Part shown: piece after piece, positions 45,486-53,572 of the stretch | Numbering within the stretch: position 1 is the first letter of the stretch | Layout of the letters: every line of letters starts with the position of its first letter | NCBI RefSeq assembly: GCF_000265425.1 | Contig: NC_018014.1 | Coordinates: 3,472,001-3,536,000, forward strand | Reading direction: 5' to 3' | Length of the DNA stretch: 64,000 bases | From: Terriglobus roseus DSM 18391 | Lineage (GTDB): Bacteria > Acidobacteriota > Terriglobia > Terriglobales > Acidobacteriaceae | Made by a program: the position numbers and the translations under genes | Notes under the pieces: generated by a model | What the model saw: the letters and a program-made list of their open reading frames with translations, nothing else | Told to the model about the DNA's origin: nothing | Databases searched by the model: none

Positions 45486-47078
45486 CTATTTTAGGTTGGG
45501 TGTTTCCTGCAGGACTACGAGGAATTGCTTGACGCTGCGGCGTTCCTGTTCGGTTTGTTCGGCTCTTTTTTGTTCGATTGCTTCGTGTTGCGCGCGCTCC
45601 TGTTTTGCTTCGGCGGGCTTGCCGGTGCGCTCGTAGAGGACGGCTAAACGGAAGTGCGCTTCGCCCAATTCGGGGTCGGATTGGATCGCTTCCTGATAGA
45701 GATGAATCGTCTCAGTCACGTTTTTCTTCGTTGCGGCGATTTTGCCGAGTTCCAGGTAGGCTTCGGCGTATTTCGGGTCGAGTATGACCGTCTGTTGCAG
45801 CAGGGTTTGGGCTCGCTCGGAGGTCGCCGGATCGCCGCGTCGCAGAAGCGCCGTGGCGAGCAGGTAGCTTGCATGCGGGTTCCTGGGTTGCAGTTTGAGG
45901 AAGCGTTCGAGTCTCTCGAGGACACCGGGCAGAGGGACGGGCGAGGCTCCGTCGGCCTTGCCTAATGCCAGATAAGGTTCCGGCTCGTTCGGCTGCAGGT
46001 CCGAGGCTTCGCAGAGGCGCTGGGCCGCTTCTTCGTACCGCGCTTCGGAGAAGAGGGCCGAGCCCCAGCCGGTGCGGAGGCGCGCGGATGCAGGGTGGAG
46101 GGCTGCGCCGCGTGCGAAGATCTGGCCGGCCTGCAGGATGGCGCGATGCAGCAGGAGTTCGGAGCCCCAGGTGAAGTAGTTCGCTTCGCTTGGGTCGAGT
46201 TGCGCGGCTTGCGCCATCTGACGCACGGCAGAGAAGGGGTCGCCGGATGCCTCATCGAGTTCGCCGGCGAGCCGGTGGTAGTCCGCCCGGTCGGCTGACT
46301 TGAGGGCGCGCGCGATGTGGGCCTTTGCGGACGGGATATCGCGCAGGCCTCGGCATGCGAGTGCCAGATCGTACTCGACCTCCGGTTGTCCGCTGCCGGC
46401 GGTGGAGGCTACCTGCAGCGTCTTCTCGGCTTGTGTGTAGTTCGAGGTGTGGAGGTAGTACTCGCCCAGGGCGAGGTTTGCGGCGTAGCTCTTTGGGGCG
46501 GCCTGGACGGCCTTTTGCAGGCGCTGCTCCGCTTCCCTATCGCCGCCGTTGGTTCGCTCCATCGCGTGCAGTGCTGCCGTCGTGCGCGCGAGGTCTTCGC
46601 TGGTTCTGAGCGTTGCATCGGAGCCGTGGCCGCCTACGGCCGTCCAGTCTGTGACGCCGGCCACGGTGAAATTGGGGGCGTCCGAGAAGCCCATGTCGTC
46701 GCCGGGTGACTTTGCCGACGATGCTTCCGCGAGGACGAGTGTGATGGGCGTGGAAGGGATTTGCGGCACCGTGAGCGTGGAGGCGCGCTTGCCGCGCAGC
46801 TCCGCTGTGATCTGGAAGGGGCCGTTTCCCGCGGCGTGGAAGGAGAAGGAACCGGACGCGTCGGTATTGCTCTGCATGTCGGTCTGCGTGTGAAGCTTCA
46901 CGGTGACACCCGGCAGCGGCCGTCCTGCGCTGTCGACGACTTTGCCTGTGATGGTCTTCGCGTTCTCTGCGGCCTGGCTAAGCGGTTGCGCTGCCGCGAA
47001 GGACGAGGCGGGCACGGTACAGCACGCGCAGGCGAGTACGCATAGGAGACGGATTTGCTTTACGGGCCGAGGGCTCAT
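45486..47078 (-). CDS. Exported TPR protein with carboxypeptidase-regulatory-like domain
   Basis: A 530-residue protein with a signal peptide (ending SSFAAAQ). A CarboxypepD_reg beta-sandwich follows (about 40-112; ITGKVVDSAGRPLPGVTVKL onwards), then about nine TPR repeats (about 170-490) and a charged coiled-coil-like tail rich in Glu, Gln and Arg (about 495-515). It is paralogous to the TPR protein at 34.2-35.6 kb, which lacks the beta-sandwich. No ribosome site precedes the ATG at 47078, and TATACT-like boxes lie 11-30 nt upstream, so the mRNA may have a very short leader. It converges on the CRTAC1 pair and probably belongs with it functionally. Confidence 0.85.
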   Translation of the reverse strand: MSPRPVKQIRLLCVLACACCTVPASSFAAAQPLSQAAENAKTITGKVVDSAGRPLPGVTVKLHTQTDMQSNTDASGSFSFHAAGNGPFQITAELRGKRASTLTVPQIPSTPITLVLAEASSAKSPGDDMGFSDAPNFTVAGVTDWTAVGGHGSDATLRTSEDLARTTAALHAMERTNGGDREAEQRLQKAVQAAPKSYAANLALGEYYLHTSNYTQAEKTLQVASTAGSGQPEVEYDLALACRGLRDIPSAKAHIARALKSADRADYHRLAGELDEASGDPFSAVRQMAQAAQLDPSEANYFTWGSELLLHRAILQAGQIFARGAALHPASARLRTGWGSALFSEARYEEAAQRLCEASDLQPNEPEPYLALGKADGASPVPLPGVLERLERFLKLQPRNPHASYLLATALLRRGDPATSERAQTLLQQTVILDPKYAEAYLELGKIAATKKNVTETIHLYQEAIQSDPELGEAHFRLAVLYERTGKPAEAKQERAQHEAIEQKRAEQTEQERRSVKQFLVVLQETPNLK

Positions 47079-47086
47079 GGACGATG

Positions 47087-47114
47087 CGGCAAGTATAAGG
47101 CGGCAAGTATAGGG
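47087..47114. repeat. 14-bp tandem repeat in the divergent promoter region
   Basis: CGGCAAGTATAAGG (47087-47100) is followed directly by CGGCAAGTATAGGG (47101-47114), with one mismatch. It lies between the TPR gene start (47078, leftward) and the sensor kinase start (47181, rightward). On the leftward strand each copy contains TATACTT, a possible -10 box. It could be a duplicated promoter or a tandem binding site. Confidence 0.45.
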
Positions 47115-47180
47115 CCGCGCTTGAACCCTTTGCGAGAAAAGGTGAACTGGTATGGGTAGCTGTGAAAGTATGAAGCCGGC

Positions 47181-50100
47181 ATGATGAGTTCTCGTTGGAG
47201 TCTTTCCCGGATACCAAAACTCATCTGCATGGTGCTTGCCCTTCTGCCGGGCGCGGCTTGCGGTCTGAGTCCGACGTCTTCCCCGCAGAGGTATTCGGTA
47301 CAGGGTTGGAACACCGAGAGCGGTCTGCCACAGAACTCAGTCCATGCCATGCTGCAGACCACGGACGGGTATCTATGGATGGCAACGGAGAACGGGCTGG
47401 CCCGTTTCAACGGGTATCAGTACCGCGTCTTCGGTCGTGAGACGCAGCCGCAGCTTGCCGGCAACGACATACGCGCGCTCTTCGAGGATCGGCAACGCGC
47501 GTTGTGGGTTGGGACTGCTACGGGACTGACGCGGCTGAGCGATGGTGTCGCTCACTCTTATACGACGCGTGAGGGTCTGCCCTCTGACGCGGTGCGGTCG
47601 GTCCTTCAGACGAAGGACGGGAAGATATGGGTACTTACGTCCGCGGGCGTGGCGACGATCGCAGAGCCCGCGACGACCGATGCGGGTAAGCTGCACTTTC
47701 AGACCGTAGCCACCGGGCCGGCTGCAGTACAGACGATCGCCGAGGCGCCGGAGGGTGGCGTGTGGGCCGCGACCGATCGTGGCATCGTGCGCATCGCCGA
47801 TGGTCGTGTGCAGCCGGAGATGCGGGGCGCATCGCATGCACCTGTGCAGGCGCTTACGTGCGCGCTTAACGGAGACTGCGCCTTTGCTTCGACTGACGGT
47901 GTCTTTCTCCTGCGCCATGGCGCGTTGCAGCAACTCGCGCTGCACGCTGCGCTGCCGGCTGGCGGCGTCCGTTCGCTGCTGATAACACCGGACGGCGTGT
48001 GGGCTGCGGGCGAGAGCGCATTGCTGCTGTTGCAGCCGCACCGCAGTCGAGTGTTTAAGGCGGGAGCGGACTTACCGGGACGGCAGATCGAGTCGCTCTT
48101 CGCAGACAACAGAGGCGCGGTATGGATCGGCACGGATGATGGCGTGGCGCGGTGGTGGGGCGAACGGATGGAGTCAACCGGCGTGGGCAATGCTTCGGCG
48201 GTGCTGTCGTTCTATGAAGATCGCGATGGCGATCTTTGGCTAGGGACGGAGACGACCGGCGTCTTCGAGTTGCGCGATCGTCCGTTCGATCTGATTGGGC
48301 GGGCGCAGGACCTGGGCGATGGGTCCGCAACATCCGTCACTGCTGCGGGGCCAGGTTCGTTGTGGGTGGGCACGAGTGCAGGCGGTCTAAACCGTGTGGA
48401 CGGTCAGGCGATTGCGCAGCACGTGCTTACGCTGAAGGAAGGATTGGCGAGCAACACGGTGCTGTCGCTTGCGACGAGCCCGAAGGATTCGTCCGATGTG
48501 TGGATCGGAACGCCGGACGGGCTTAGCCACTGGGAGAAGGGGCACCTGACGAACTACACCGTGAAGGATGGACTGACCGACGACTTCGTTCGTTCGCTGC
48601 TGGTAGCGAATGATGGGAGTACATGGATCGGCACACGGCACGGCGTGACCCGTTGGCGGAACAAATCTGCTGCGACCTGGACGACGAAGCAAGGGCTTGG
48701 CAGCGACCTGATCGGTGCGATGGCGGAGGACGCTGCCGGTGATCTATGGGTGGGTACGCGCGGCGGACTTGCACTGTTCCATAACAATTCTGTACACAAC
48801 TACACCGTCGCCGATGGCTTGCCCAGCGACACCATTACTTCGCTTTCGTTCTCAAAGGGTGGTGATCTTTGGATTGGCACGAACGGGAGCGGGCTGGGCG
48901 TACGGAGCGGGCGCAGCTTCTTTGTCTTCCCTGCTTCGGCAGGTCTGCCGAAGGCGATCTTCGCGATCCTGGAAGATGATGCGGGCTTTCTGTGGTTGAG
49001 TTCGGAGTACGGTCTGGATCGCGTTGCGCTGACGGACCTGGCGGCATACCGTTCCGGCAGCAGCCGTGTTCTTGCGGTGACGCACTTTGGAGCGGCTGAC
49101 GGACTGGAATCGTCGGAGGGTTCGGCGACGGGTCATCCTTCCGCGGTGCGCCTGGCGGATGGACGACTCTGCTTTGTGTCTCGTCGTGGTGTGCTCACGG
49201 TCGATCCTGCGCTGCTGCCTGTCACTCGGTCTGCGCCGCCGATTGTGATTGAAGAGATGACGGCGGATGACCGTGATGTGACACCGGAGGAGCTGGCATC
49301 GCTACCACCGGGCGTCTCTCATCTCTCGATCAGTTTTGCAGGCATTCACCTGACTGCACCGCAGCGTCTGCATTACCGCTACATGCTGGAGGGATTCGAT
49401 CGGAACTGGATCGACGCAGGGACACAGCGGACGGCGTTCTATACAAACCTGCCTCCGGGGAGCTATCGCTTCCGCGTGAATGTGCGGTCTGCGGGTGGAC
49501 CATGGAGCGAGCAGGGCATGAGCAGCATCACGGTGGGACTGCGGCCGCGCTATTACCAGACGGGATGGTTCCGGGCGCTGCTGCTGTGCGCCTTTGCGCT
49601 TGGGTTGCTTGGTCTGTATCGCATGAGACTGCGGGCCCTGAACGCGCGCTTCCAGGCAGTTGCCGAGGAGCGCAGCCGCCTGGCACGCGAGATCCATGAC
49701 ACGCTGGCACAGGGATTTGTCGCGGTGAGCGTGCGACTGGAGATGCTGTCTCGCATCCTGCATGGTGAACGGCTGGAGGAGTGCCGGCAGGAACTGAATG
49801 AGACACGAACGCTGGTGCAGGAGGGACTTGCGGAGGCGCGTCGATCGATCTGGAATCTGCGTGCGGAGGATGCGGATCGTGTGACGCTGCCAGCGCACCT
49901 GGAGCGGATAGTGAAGGACACGATTGAACGCGGTGTGGACGCGGAGTTGGAGATCACCGGAGCGTATCGCGCACTGCCATCCACGGTTGAGGCAGAGCTA
50001 ATCCGGATGACGCAGGAGGCCGTGTCCAACGCCTTGCGGCATGCCGATCCGTGTACGATCTTAGTCCGGTTGCTTTACACACCACGCAGGCTGCGACTTG

Positions 50101-50300
50101 AGATCCAGGACGATGGTTGCGGCTTCGATGTTGCGAAAGCACCATCGAAAGAGAGTGGACACTATGGACTGACAGGACTGCGCGAACGGGCGCAGAAGAT
50201 AGGGGCCACGTTCATGCTGGAAAGTTCGCCGGGAAATGGAACGGCAATTCGTATTGAGACCGCGATCGTAAAGGATCGTGAAAAGGGATCGAGGTCCTGA
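47181..50300 (+). CDS. Reg_prop/Y_Y_Y sensor histidine kinase (NarX/DesK type)
   Basis: A 1039-residue membrane sensor. A signal segment (about 10-30) leads into a periplasmic double beta-propeller of Reg_prop repeats (about 40-690, units such as GYLWMATENGLARFNGYQ and SDVWIGTPDGLSHWE). A Y_Y_Y domain follows (about 715-790), then one membrane segment (about 798-814; FRALLLCAFALGLLGLY). The HisKA_3 dimerisation helix has phospho-acceptor H839 in AREIHDTLAQGF, and the HATPase ends with DDGCGF and YGLTGLRERA. Such propeller sensors often detect glycan fragments. The partner regulator gene overlaps by 1 bp (TGATG). No strong ribosome site is visible before the ATG at 47181. The ligand is unknown. 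Confidence 0.92.
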   Translation: MMSSRWSLSRIPKLICMVLALLPGAACGLSPTSSPQRYSVQGWNTESGLPQNSVHAMLQTTDGYLWMATENGLARFNGYQYRVFGRETQPQLAGNDIRALFEDRQRALWVGTATGLTRLSDGVAHSYTTREGLPSDAVRSVLQTKDGKIWVLTSAGVATIAEPATTDAGKLHFQTVATGPAAVQTIAEAPEGGVWAATDRGIVRIADGRVQPEMRGASHAPVQALTCALNGDCAFASTDGVFLLRHGALQQLALHAALPAGGVRSLLITPDGVWAAGESALLLLQPHRSRVFKAGADLPGRQIESLFADNRGAVWIGTDDGVARWWGERMESTGVGNASAVLSFYEDRDGDLWLGTETTGVFELRDRPFDLIGRAQDLGDGSATSVTAAGPGSLWVGTSAGGLNRVDGQAIAQHVLTLKEGLASNTVLSLATSPKDSSDVWIGTPDGLSHWEKGHLTNYTVKDGLTDDFVRSLLVANDGSTWIGTRHGVTRWRNKSAATWTTKQGLGSDLIGAMAEDAAGDLWVGTRGGLALFHNNSVHNYTVADGLPSDTITSLSFSKGGDLWIGTNGSGLGVRSGRSFFVFPASAGLPKAIFAILEDDAGFLWLSSEYGLDRVALTDLAAYRSGSSRVLAVTHFGAADGLESSEGSATGHPSAVRLADGRLCFVSRRGVLTVDPALLPVTRSAPPIVIEEMTADDRDVTPEELASLPPGVSHLSISFAGIHLTAPQRLHYRYMLEGFDRNWIDAGTQRTAFYTNLPPGSYRFRVNVRSAGGPWSEQGMSSITVGLRPRYYQTGWFRALLLCAFALGLLGLYRMRLRALNARFQAVAEERSRLAREIHDTLAQGFVAVSVRLEMLSRILHGERLEECRQELNETRTLVQEGLAEARRSIWNLRAEDADRVTLPAHLERIVKDTIERGVDAELEITGAYRALPSTVEAELIRMTQEAVSNALRHADPCTILVRLLYTPRRLRLEIQDDGCGFDVAKAPSKESGHYGLTGLRERAQKIGATFMLESSPGNGTAIRIETAIVKDREKGSRS

Positions 50301-50950
50301 TGGCAGCACCGATCCGATTGCTACTGGTCGATGATCATCACGTGGTGCGTCGCGGCTTTGCGGCACTGCTTCGTACGGAAGCAGGCTTTGAAGTTGTTGC
50401 GGAGGCGAGCGATGGCGAAGAGGCCGTGACGCTGTTCCAGCAGCATCAGCCCGACGTGACGTTGATGGACCTGCGTCTGCCTGGCATGAGCGGCGTGGAT
50501 GCGATCAACAAGATCCGTGAGCAAAACCCTACAGCGAAGATTATTGTCCTGACGACCTTTGACGGGGACGAGGATATCTGCCGCGCACTGCAGGCGGGTG
50601 CGAAGGGTTACCTGCTGAAGGGTATGTCGGTGGAGGAGCTGATCGAAGCCATTCGCGCCGTGAACGAAGGCCGGTCGCGGATCCCTTTTGCCATTGCAGA
50701 AAAACTTGCCGAACGTATGGGCACGCCGCGTTTGACGAAGAGCGAACTGAAGGTGCTGCAGAGAATTGCGGAGGGCCGCAGTAACAAGGAGATTGGAACC
50801 GATCTGTTTGTTACGGAGGCGACCGTGAAGACACACATCAACAGCCTTCTTTCCAAGTTGAAGGTCAACGATCGCACACAGGCTGTGACCGCTGCGCTTC
50901 AACGAGGCATCCTCCACCTGAACAAGATTGGCAATGAGAATGATCGATGA
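50300..50950 (+). CDS. NarL/FixJ-family response regulator
   Basis: A 216-residue cytoplasmic regulator. The receiver domain (about 6-122) has the acidic pocket in LLVDDHHVVRRGF, the phosphorylated D57 in TLMDLRLPGMSG, and K106-region GAKGYLLKGMS. The C-terminal LuxR helix-turn-helix (about 145-205) includes LTKSELKVLQRIAEGRSNKEIG and ATVKTHINSLLSKLKVNDRTQA. It overlaps the sensor kinase gene by 1 bp, so the two form a standard two-component pair. Targets cannot be read from the sequence; the downstream small exported gene overlaps its end and is likely in the same operon. Confidence 0.95.
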   Translation: MAAPIRLLLVDDHHVVRRGFAALLRTEAGFEVVAEASDGEEAVTLFQQHQPDVTLMDLRLPGMSGVDAINKIREQNPTAKIIVLTTFDGDEDICRALQAGAKGYLLKGMSVEELIEAIRAVNEGRSRIPFAIAEKLAERMGTPRLTKSELKVLQRIAEGRSNKEIGTDLFVTEATVKTHINSLLSKLKVNDRTQAVTAALQRGILHLNKIGNENDR

Positions 50951-51515
50951 GAGTGTGTCTTCGAGACGTCGCGGGTCTATCCATCGCAGGCAGGTCGTCA
51001 AGCTGCTGGCTCTGAGTGCAGGCACGCTGCTGGCCGGGCGGTTGTGGGCGCGAAGCCCACTGAAGACATGGCGGCAGGCGAGCGATGCGGAACTGCGCGA
51101 GATACTGCCAGCGCGCGCGCCCGTGGGTCACGAGCACATTGAGACCGAGATGCGCACCGCGTCCGGCATTACGGATGGACATGGTGAGTTCGTCGCTGGC
51201 GTGGTGCTGATTACTACGGGTTATGCGGCGAACGGTAAGTACTCCCACTTTCTGACGACACAGATACCCCTTGAAGTCGGCACGCTGGCGCTGGCGCCGG
51301 GTGAGTACGTGCTGGGTTGGGAGCATGGCGACACGATGCTGAATGTCCACTTCTACGACGCGAATACGGAGGCGTTGCGCGGGTCGGCAGAGGCGAGGAT
51401 CATTCCAGGATTGACGCGCGTGGAGTCGTTCCGGTTGTGGTCGCCGCAGACGAAGTCGATCCTGCAGATTGGCCGGTTTGGCGTGCGGTATGCGATCGGC
51501 AAGAGCGCGCAGTGA
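50940..51515 (+). CDS. Small Tat-type exported protein of unknown function
   Basis: A protein of about 191 residues. The N-terminus SSRRRGSIHRRQVVKLLALSAG resembles a twin-arginine signal, so the mature protein should be periplasmic. Its core, from TDGHGEFVAGVVLITTGYAANGKYSHFLTTQIPLEVG on, aligns by eye with the exported protein at 31.2-31.7 kb, defining an unnamed family. No catalytic residues are evident. It overlaps the response regulator end by about 11 bp and is probably the third gene of the two-component operon. ATG at 50940 or 50934 or GTG at 50955 could start it; ribosome sites are weak for all. Confidence 0.72.
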   Translation: MIDESVSSRRRGSIHRRQVVKLLALSAGTLLAGRLWARSPLKTWRQASDAELREILPARAPVGHEHIETEMRTASGITDGHGEFVAGVVLITTGYAANGKYSHFLTTQIPLEVGTLALAPGEYVLGWEHGDTMLNVHFYDANTEALRGSAEARIIPGLTRVESFRLWSPQTKSILQIGRFGVRYAIGKSAQ

Positions 51516-51602
51516 GCAGTGAGCTGCCGTGAGAAGATTGTCCCGGAACGTATCTTAATTTCGTGCTGGAAGCTATGAGTAGCGGCGGCGCAAGGATAGT
51601 GC

Positions 51603-51941
51603 ATGAAGCGTTATTGTCTGGCTCTCGATCTACACCCTGATCCCTCTTTGATGGAGGAATATGTCAGGCTGCACAAGAGCGTGCAACCGGTGATTCAGAA
51701 GAGTATTCGTGATGCCGGCGTGATCGATATGCAGATCTTCATGCTTGGCAATCACCTGTTCATGATCATGGACACGGTGGACGATTTCACGTTCGAAAAG
51801 AAGGCCGCGATGGACGCGGCCAATCCTGCTGTGCAGGAGTGGGAGCGGCTGGTGAGCCAGTTCCAGAACGTCGATCCAGAGCATGATCCATCGGGTAAGT
51901 GGCGGGTGATGGAACAGATCTTTCAACTGGATCCGGCTTAG
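51603..51941 (+). CDS. L-rhamnose/L-fucose mutarotase (RhaM family)
   Basis: A 112-residue cytosolic enzyme interconverting alpha and beta anomers of a 6-deoxy-sugar. The full family is visible: KRYCLALDLHPDPSLMEEYVRLHKSV at the start (with the catalytic-region Tyr and His), NHLFMIMD in the middle and PAVQEWERLVSQFQ near the end. Family members occur in both rhamnose and non-phosphorylating fucose loci. Here the neighbours are fucose genes, so a type 2 L-fucose mutarotase is the better reading. It is on the opposite strand from the fucose operon, converging 29 bp away, so it needs its own promoter in the 87 bp upstream. Confidence 0.88.
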   Translation: MKRYCLALDLHPDPSLMEEYVRLHKSVQPVIQKSIRDAGVIDMQIFMLGNHLFMIMDTVDDFTFEKKAAMDAANPAVQEWERLVSQFQNVDPEHDPSGKWRVMEQIFQLDPA

Positions 51942-51970
51942 CCCACCGGCGCTCGCTGCTTGTTGATGTT

Positions 51971-52780
51971 CTACGGTTCCTTGCGGATCGCTACGGAGGT
52001 CAGTGCGCGATCGAGATGGACGTAGCCACCATCGACGTGGAGCCACTGGCCGGTGGTGTGGGAGCTGTAGACGGGCGAGAGCAGGAAGACGACGGTTGCC
52101 GCGATCTCGTCGGGTGTTGTCATGCGTCGACCTAACGGAATTTGCGTCTCGATGCGCTTGAGAGTTTCTGCGGGATCGGCGAGGGTCTGGAGCCAGGCTT
52201 CATAGGCCGGCGTCATGACCTCTGCGGGGATGACTGCGTTGACGCGAATGCCCTGGGGCAGTAACTCCGCGGCCCACTCGCGTGTGAGGCTGAGGATGCC
52301 GCCCTTGGAGGCGGCGTAGCCTGAGGTGTTTCCCTGACCGGTGAGCGAGACCTTGGAGCCGATGTTGATGATGACGCCGGACGAGGCCTGCAGTGCGGGT
52401 AGCGCTGATTGGGTGAGGACGTAGGCCGGTACGAGGTTGGTGCGGAGGCTGTTGAGGAAAGCTTCGGGTGTGCCGTCGGCGAGTCCGACGCCGTCATTCA
52501 GGGCGGCGTTGTTGACCAGCGCGTAGATGGATCCGTGGCGAGTGTAGACCGTTTCGATTGCCTGCTGACAGGCGGCGACGTCGTTCAGTTCCATCTCGAT
52601 CAGGTGGCAGGAGTGGCCTGCGGCCTGCTGCGCCTGAACGAACTCCTGCACGCCGGGCGAGATGCGCGTGAGGATGGCGACGGTGGCTCCCTCTTCAAGG
52701 CAGAGCCGTGTGATGGAGGCGCCGATACCCGAGGCGCCGCCTGTCACTACGATCACCTTGTCTTTCAATCCCAAGTTCAT
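51971..52780 (-). CDS. L-fucose dehydrogenase (SDR family)
   Basis: A 269-residue short-chain dehydrogenase, predicted to oxidise L-fucose to L-fuconolactone with NAD(P)+. The Rossmann motif is TGGASGIG (13-20) and the catalytic set S142, Y155, K159. Long stretches resemble characterised Burkholderia L-fucose dehydrogenase as I recall it: GSKVSLTGQGNTSGYAASKG, VNAVIPAEVMTPAYEAW and SSHTTGQWLHVDGGYVHLDRAL. This supports a specific call rather than generic SDR. The ATG at 52780 is preferred over a TTG at 52786. It is the last gene of the leftward fucose operon, 24 bp after the second SDR gene. Confidence 0.82.
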   Translation of the reverse strand: MNLGLKDKVIVVTGGASGIGASITRLCLEEGATVAILTRISPGVQEFVQAQQAAGHSCHLIEMELNDVAACQQAIETVYTRHGSIYALVNNAALNDGVGLADGTPEAFLNSLRTNLVPAYVLTQSALPALQASSGVIINIGSKVSLTGQGNTSGYAASKGGILSLTREWAAELLPQGIRVNAVIPAEVMTPAYEAWLQTLADPAETLKRIETQIPLGRRMTTPDEIAATVVFLLSPVYSSHTTGQWLHVDGGYVHLDRALTSVAIRKEP

Positions 52781-52804
52781 CCGCAATGATCCTTTGCTGT
52801 TCCG

Positions 52805-53563
52805 TTACCGCAGGTTGTTGAAGCCGCCGTCGATTGCGACGTCAGAGCCTGTGATGAAGCTGGCTGAGTCGGAGCAGAGGTAGAGGGCGAGTTGTGCGAT
52901 CTCTTCCGGCGTGCCCATGCGTCCGATGGGCTGGCTGGCCGCGAGGGTGGCGAGCATCTCTTCTTCCCTGCCGGGATAGTTCTTCGCGAGGAAGCCGTCG
53001 ACGAACGATGTGTGGACGCGCGCGGGTGAGATGCAGTTGCAACGAACGCCGAGGGGCAACGCGTCTTTGGCGACGGAGAGTGTCATTGCAACGACGGCGC
53101 CCTTGGTCATGGAGTATGCGAAGCGTGCGCTGAGGCCGGAGGTTGCGGCGATGGAGGCGATGTTGACGATGGCGGAGCCGCGGCTCATGAGCTTGAGTGC
53201 GGATTGCATGCAGAGATAAGTGCCGCGGACGTTGACGCGGTAGAGGCGGTCGAAGTCGTCCGGGTTGGTGTCGAAGATGGTGCCGATGTGCGCGACGCCT
53301 GCGCTGTTGACGAGAAGTTCGAGGCCGGCGATGGATGCGAAGGCGGCGGCGATGCTGTCTTCGTTGCTGACATCGCAGGCAATGGGCTGGCATTTGCCGC
53401 CGGTCGAGGTGATGTGGTCGGCGACGCCCTTTGCAGCGGTCTCCTGCAGATCGAGTGCGTAGACCTCTGCGCCGGCTTCAGCGAGGGCGATCGCAGTTGC
53501 GCGACCGATGCCGCTGCCTGCTCCTGTTACGAGGGCGCGTTTTCCATCCAAACGAAAACTCAT
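52805..53563 (-). CDS. 2-keto-3-deoxy-L-fuconate 4-dehydrogenase (SDR family)
   Basis: A 252-residue short-chain dehydrogenase. The NAD-binding motif TGAGSGIG (13-20) and acid D38 suggest NAD preference. The catalytic residues are S137, Y150 and K154. CSDSASFITGSDVAIDGGFNNLR ends the protein in typical SDR style. Its place directly after L-fuconate dehydratase (9-bp gap) matches known non-phosphorylating fucose clusters, where the next step oxidises 2-keto-3-deoxy-L-fuconate at C4 to the 2,4-diketo compound. The assignment rests on family and position; other hydroxyacyl substrates are possible. Confidence 0.72.
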   Translation of the reverse strand: MSFRLDGKRALVTGAGSGIGRATAIALAEAGAEVYALDLQETAAKGVADHITSTGGKCQPIACDVSNEDSIAAAFASIAGLELLVNSAGVAHIGTIFDTNPDDFDRLYRVNVRGTYLCMQSALKLMSRGSAIVNIASIAATSGLSARFAYSMTKGAVVAMTLSVAKDALPLGVRCNCISPARVHTSFVDGFLAKNYPGREEEMLATLAASQPIGRMGTPEEIAQLALYLCSDSASFITGSDVAIDGGFNNLR

Positions 53564-53572
53564 GATGATCCT

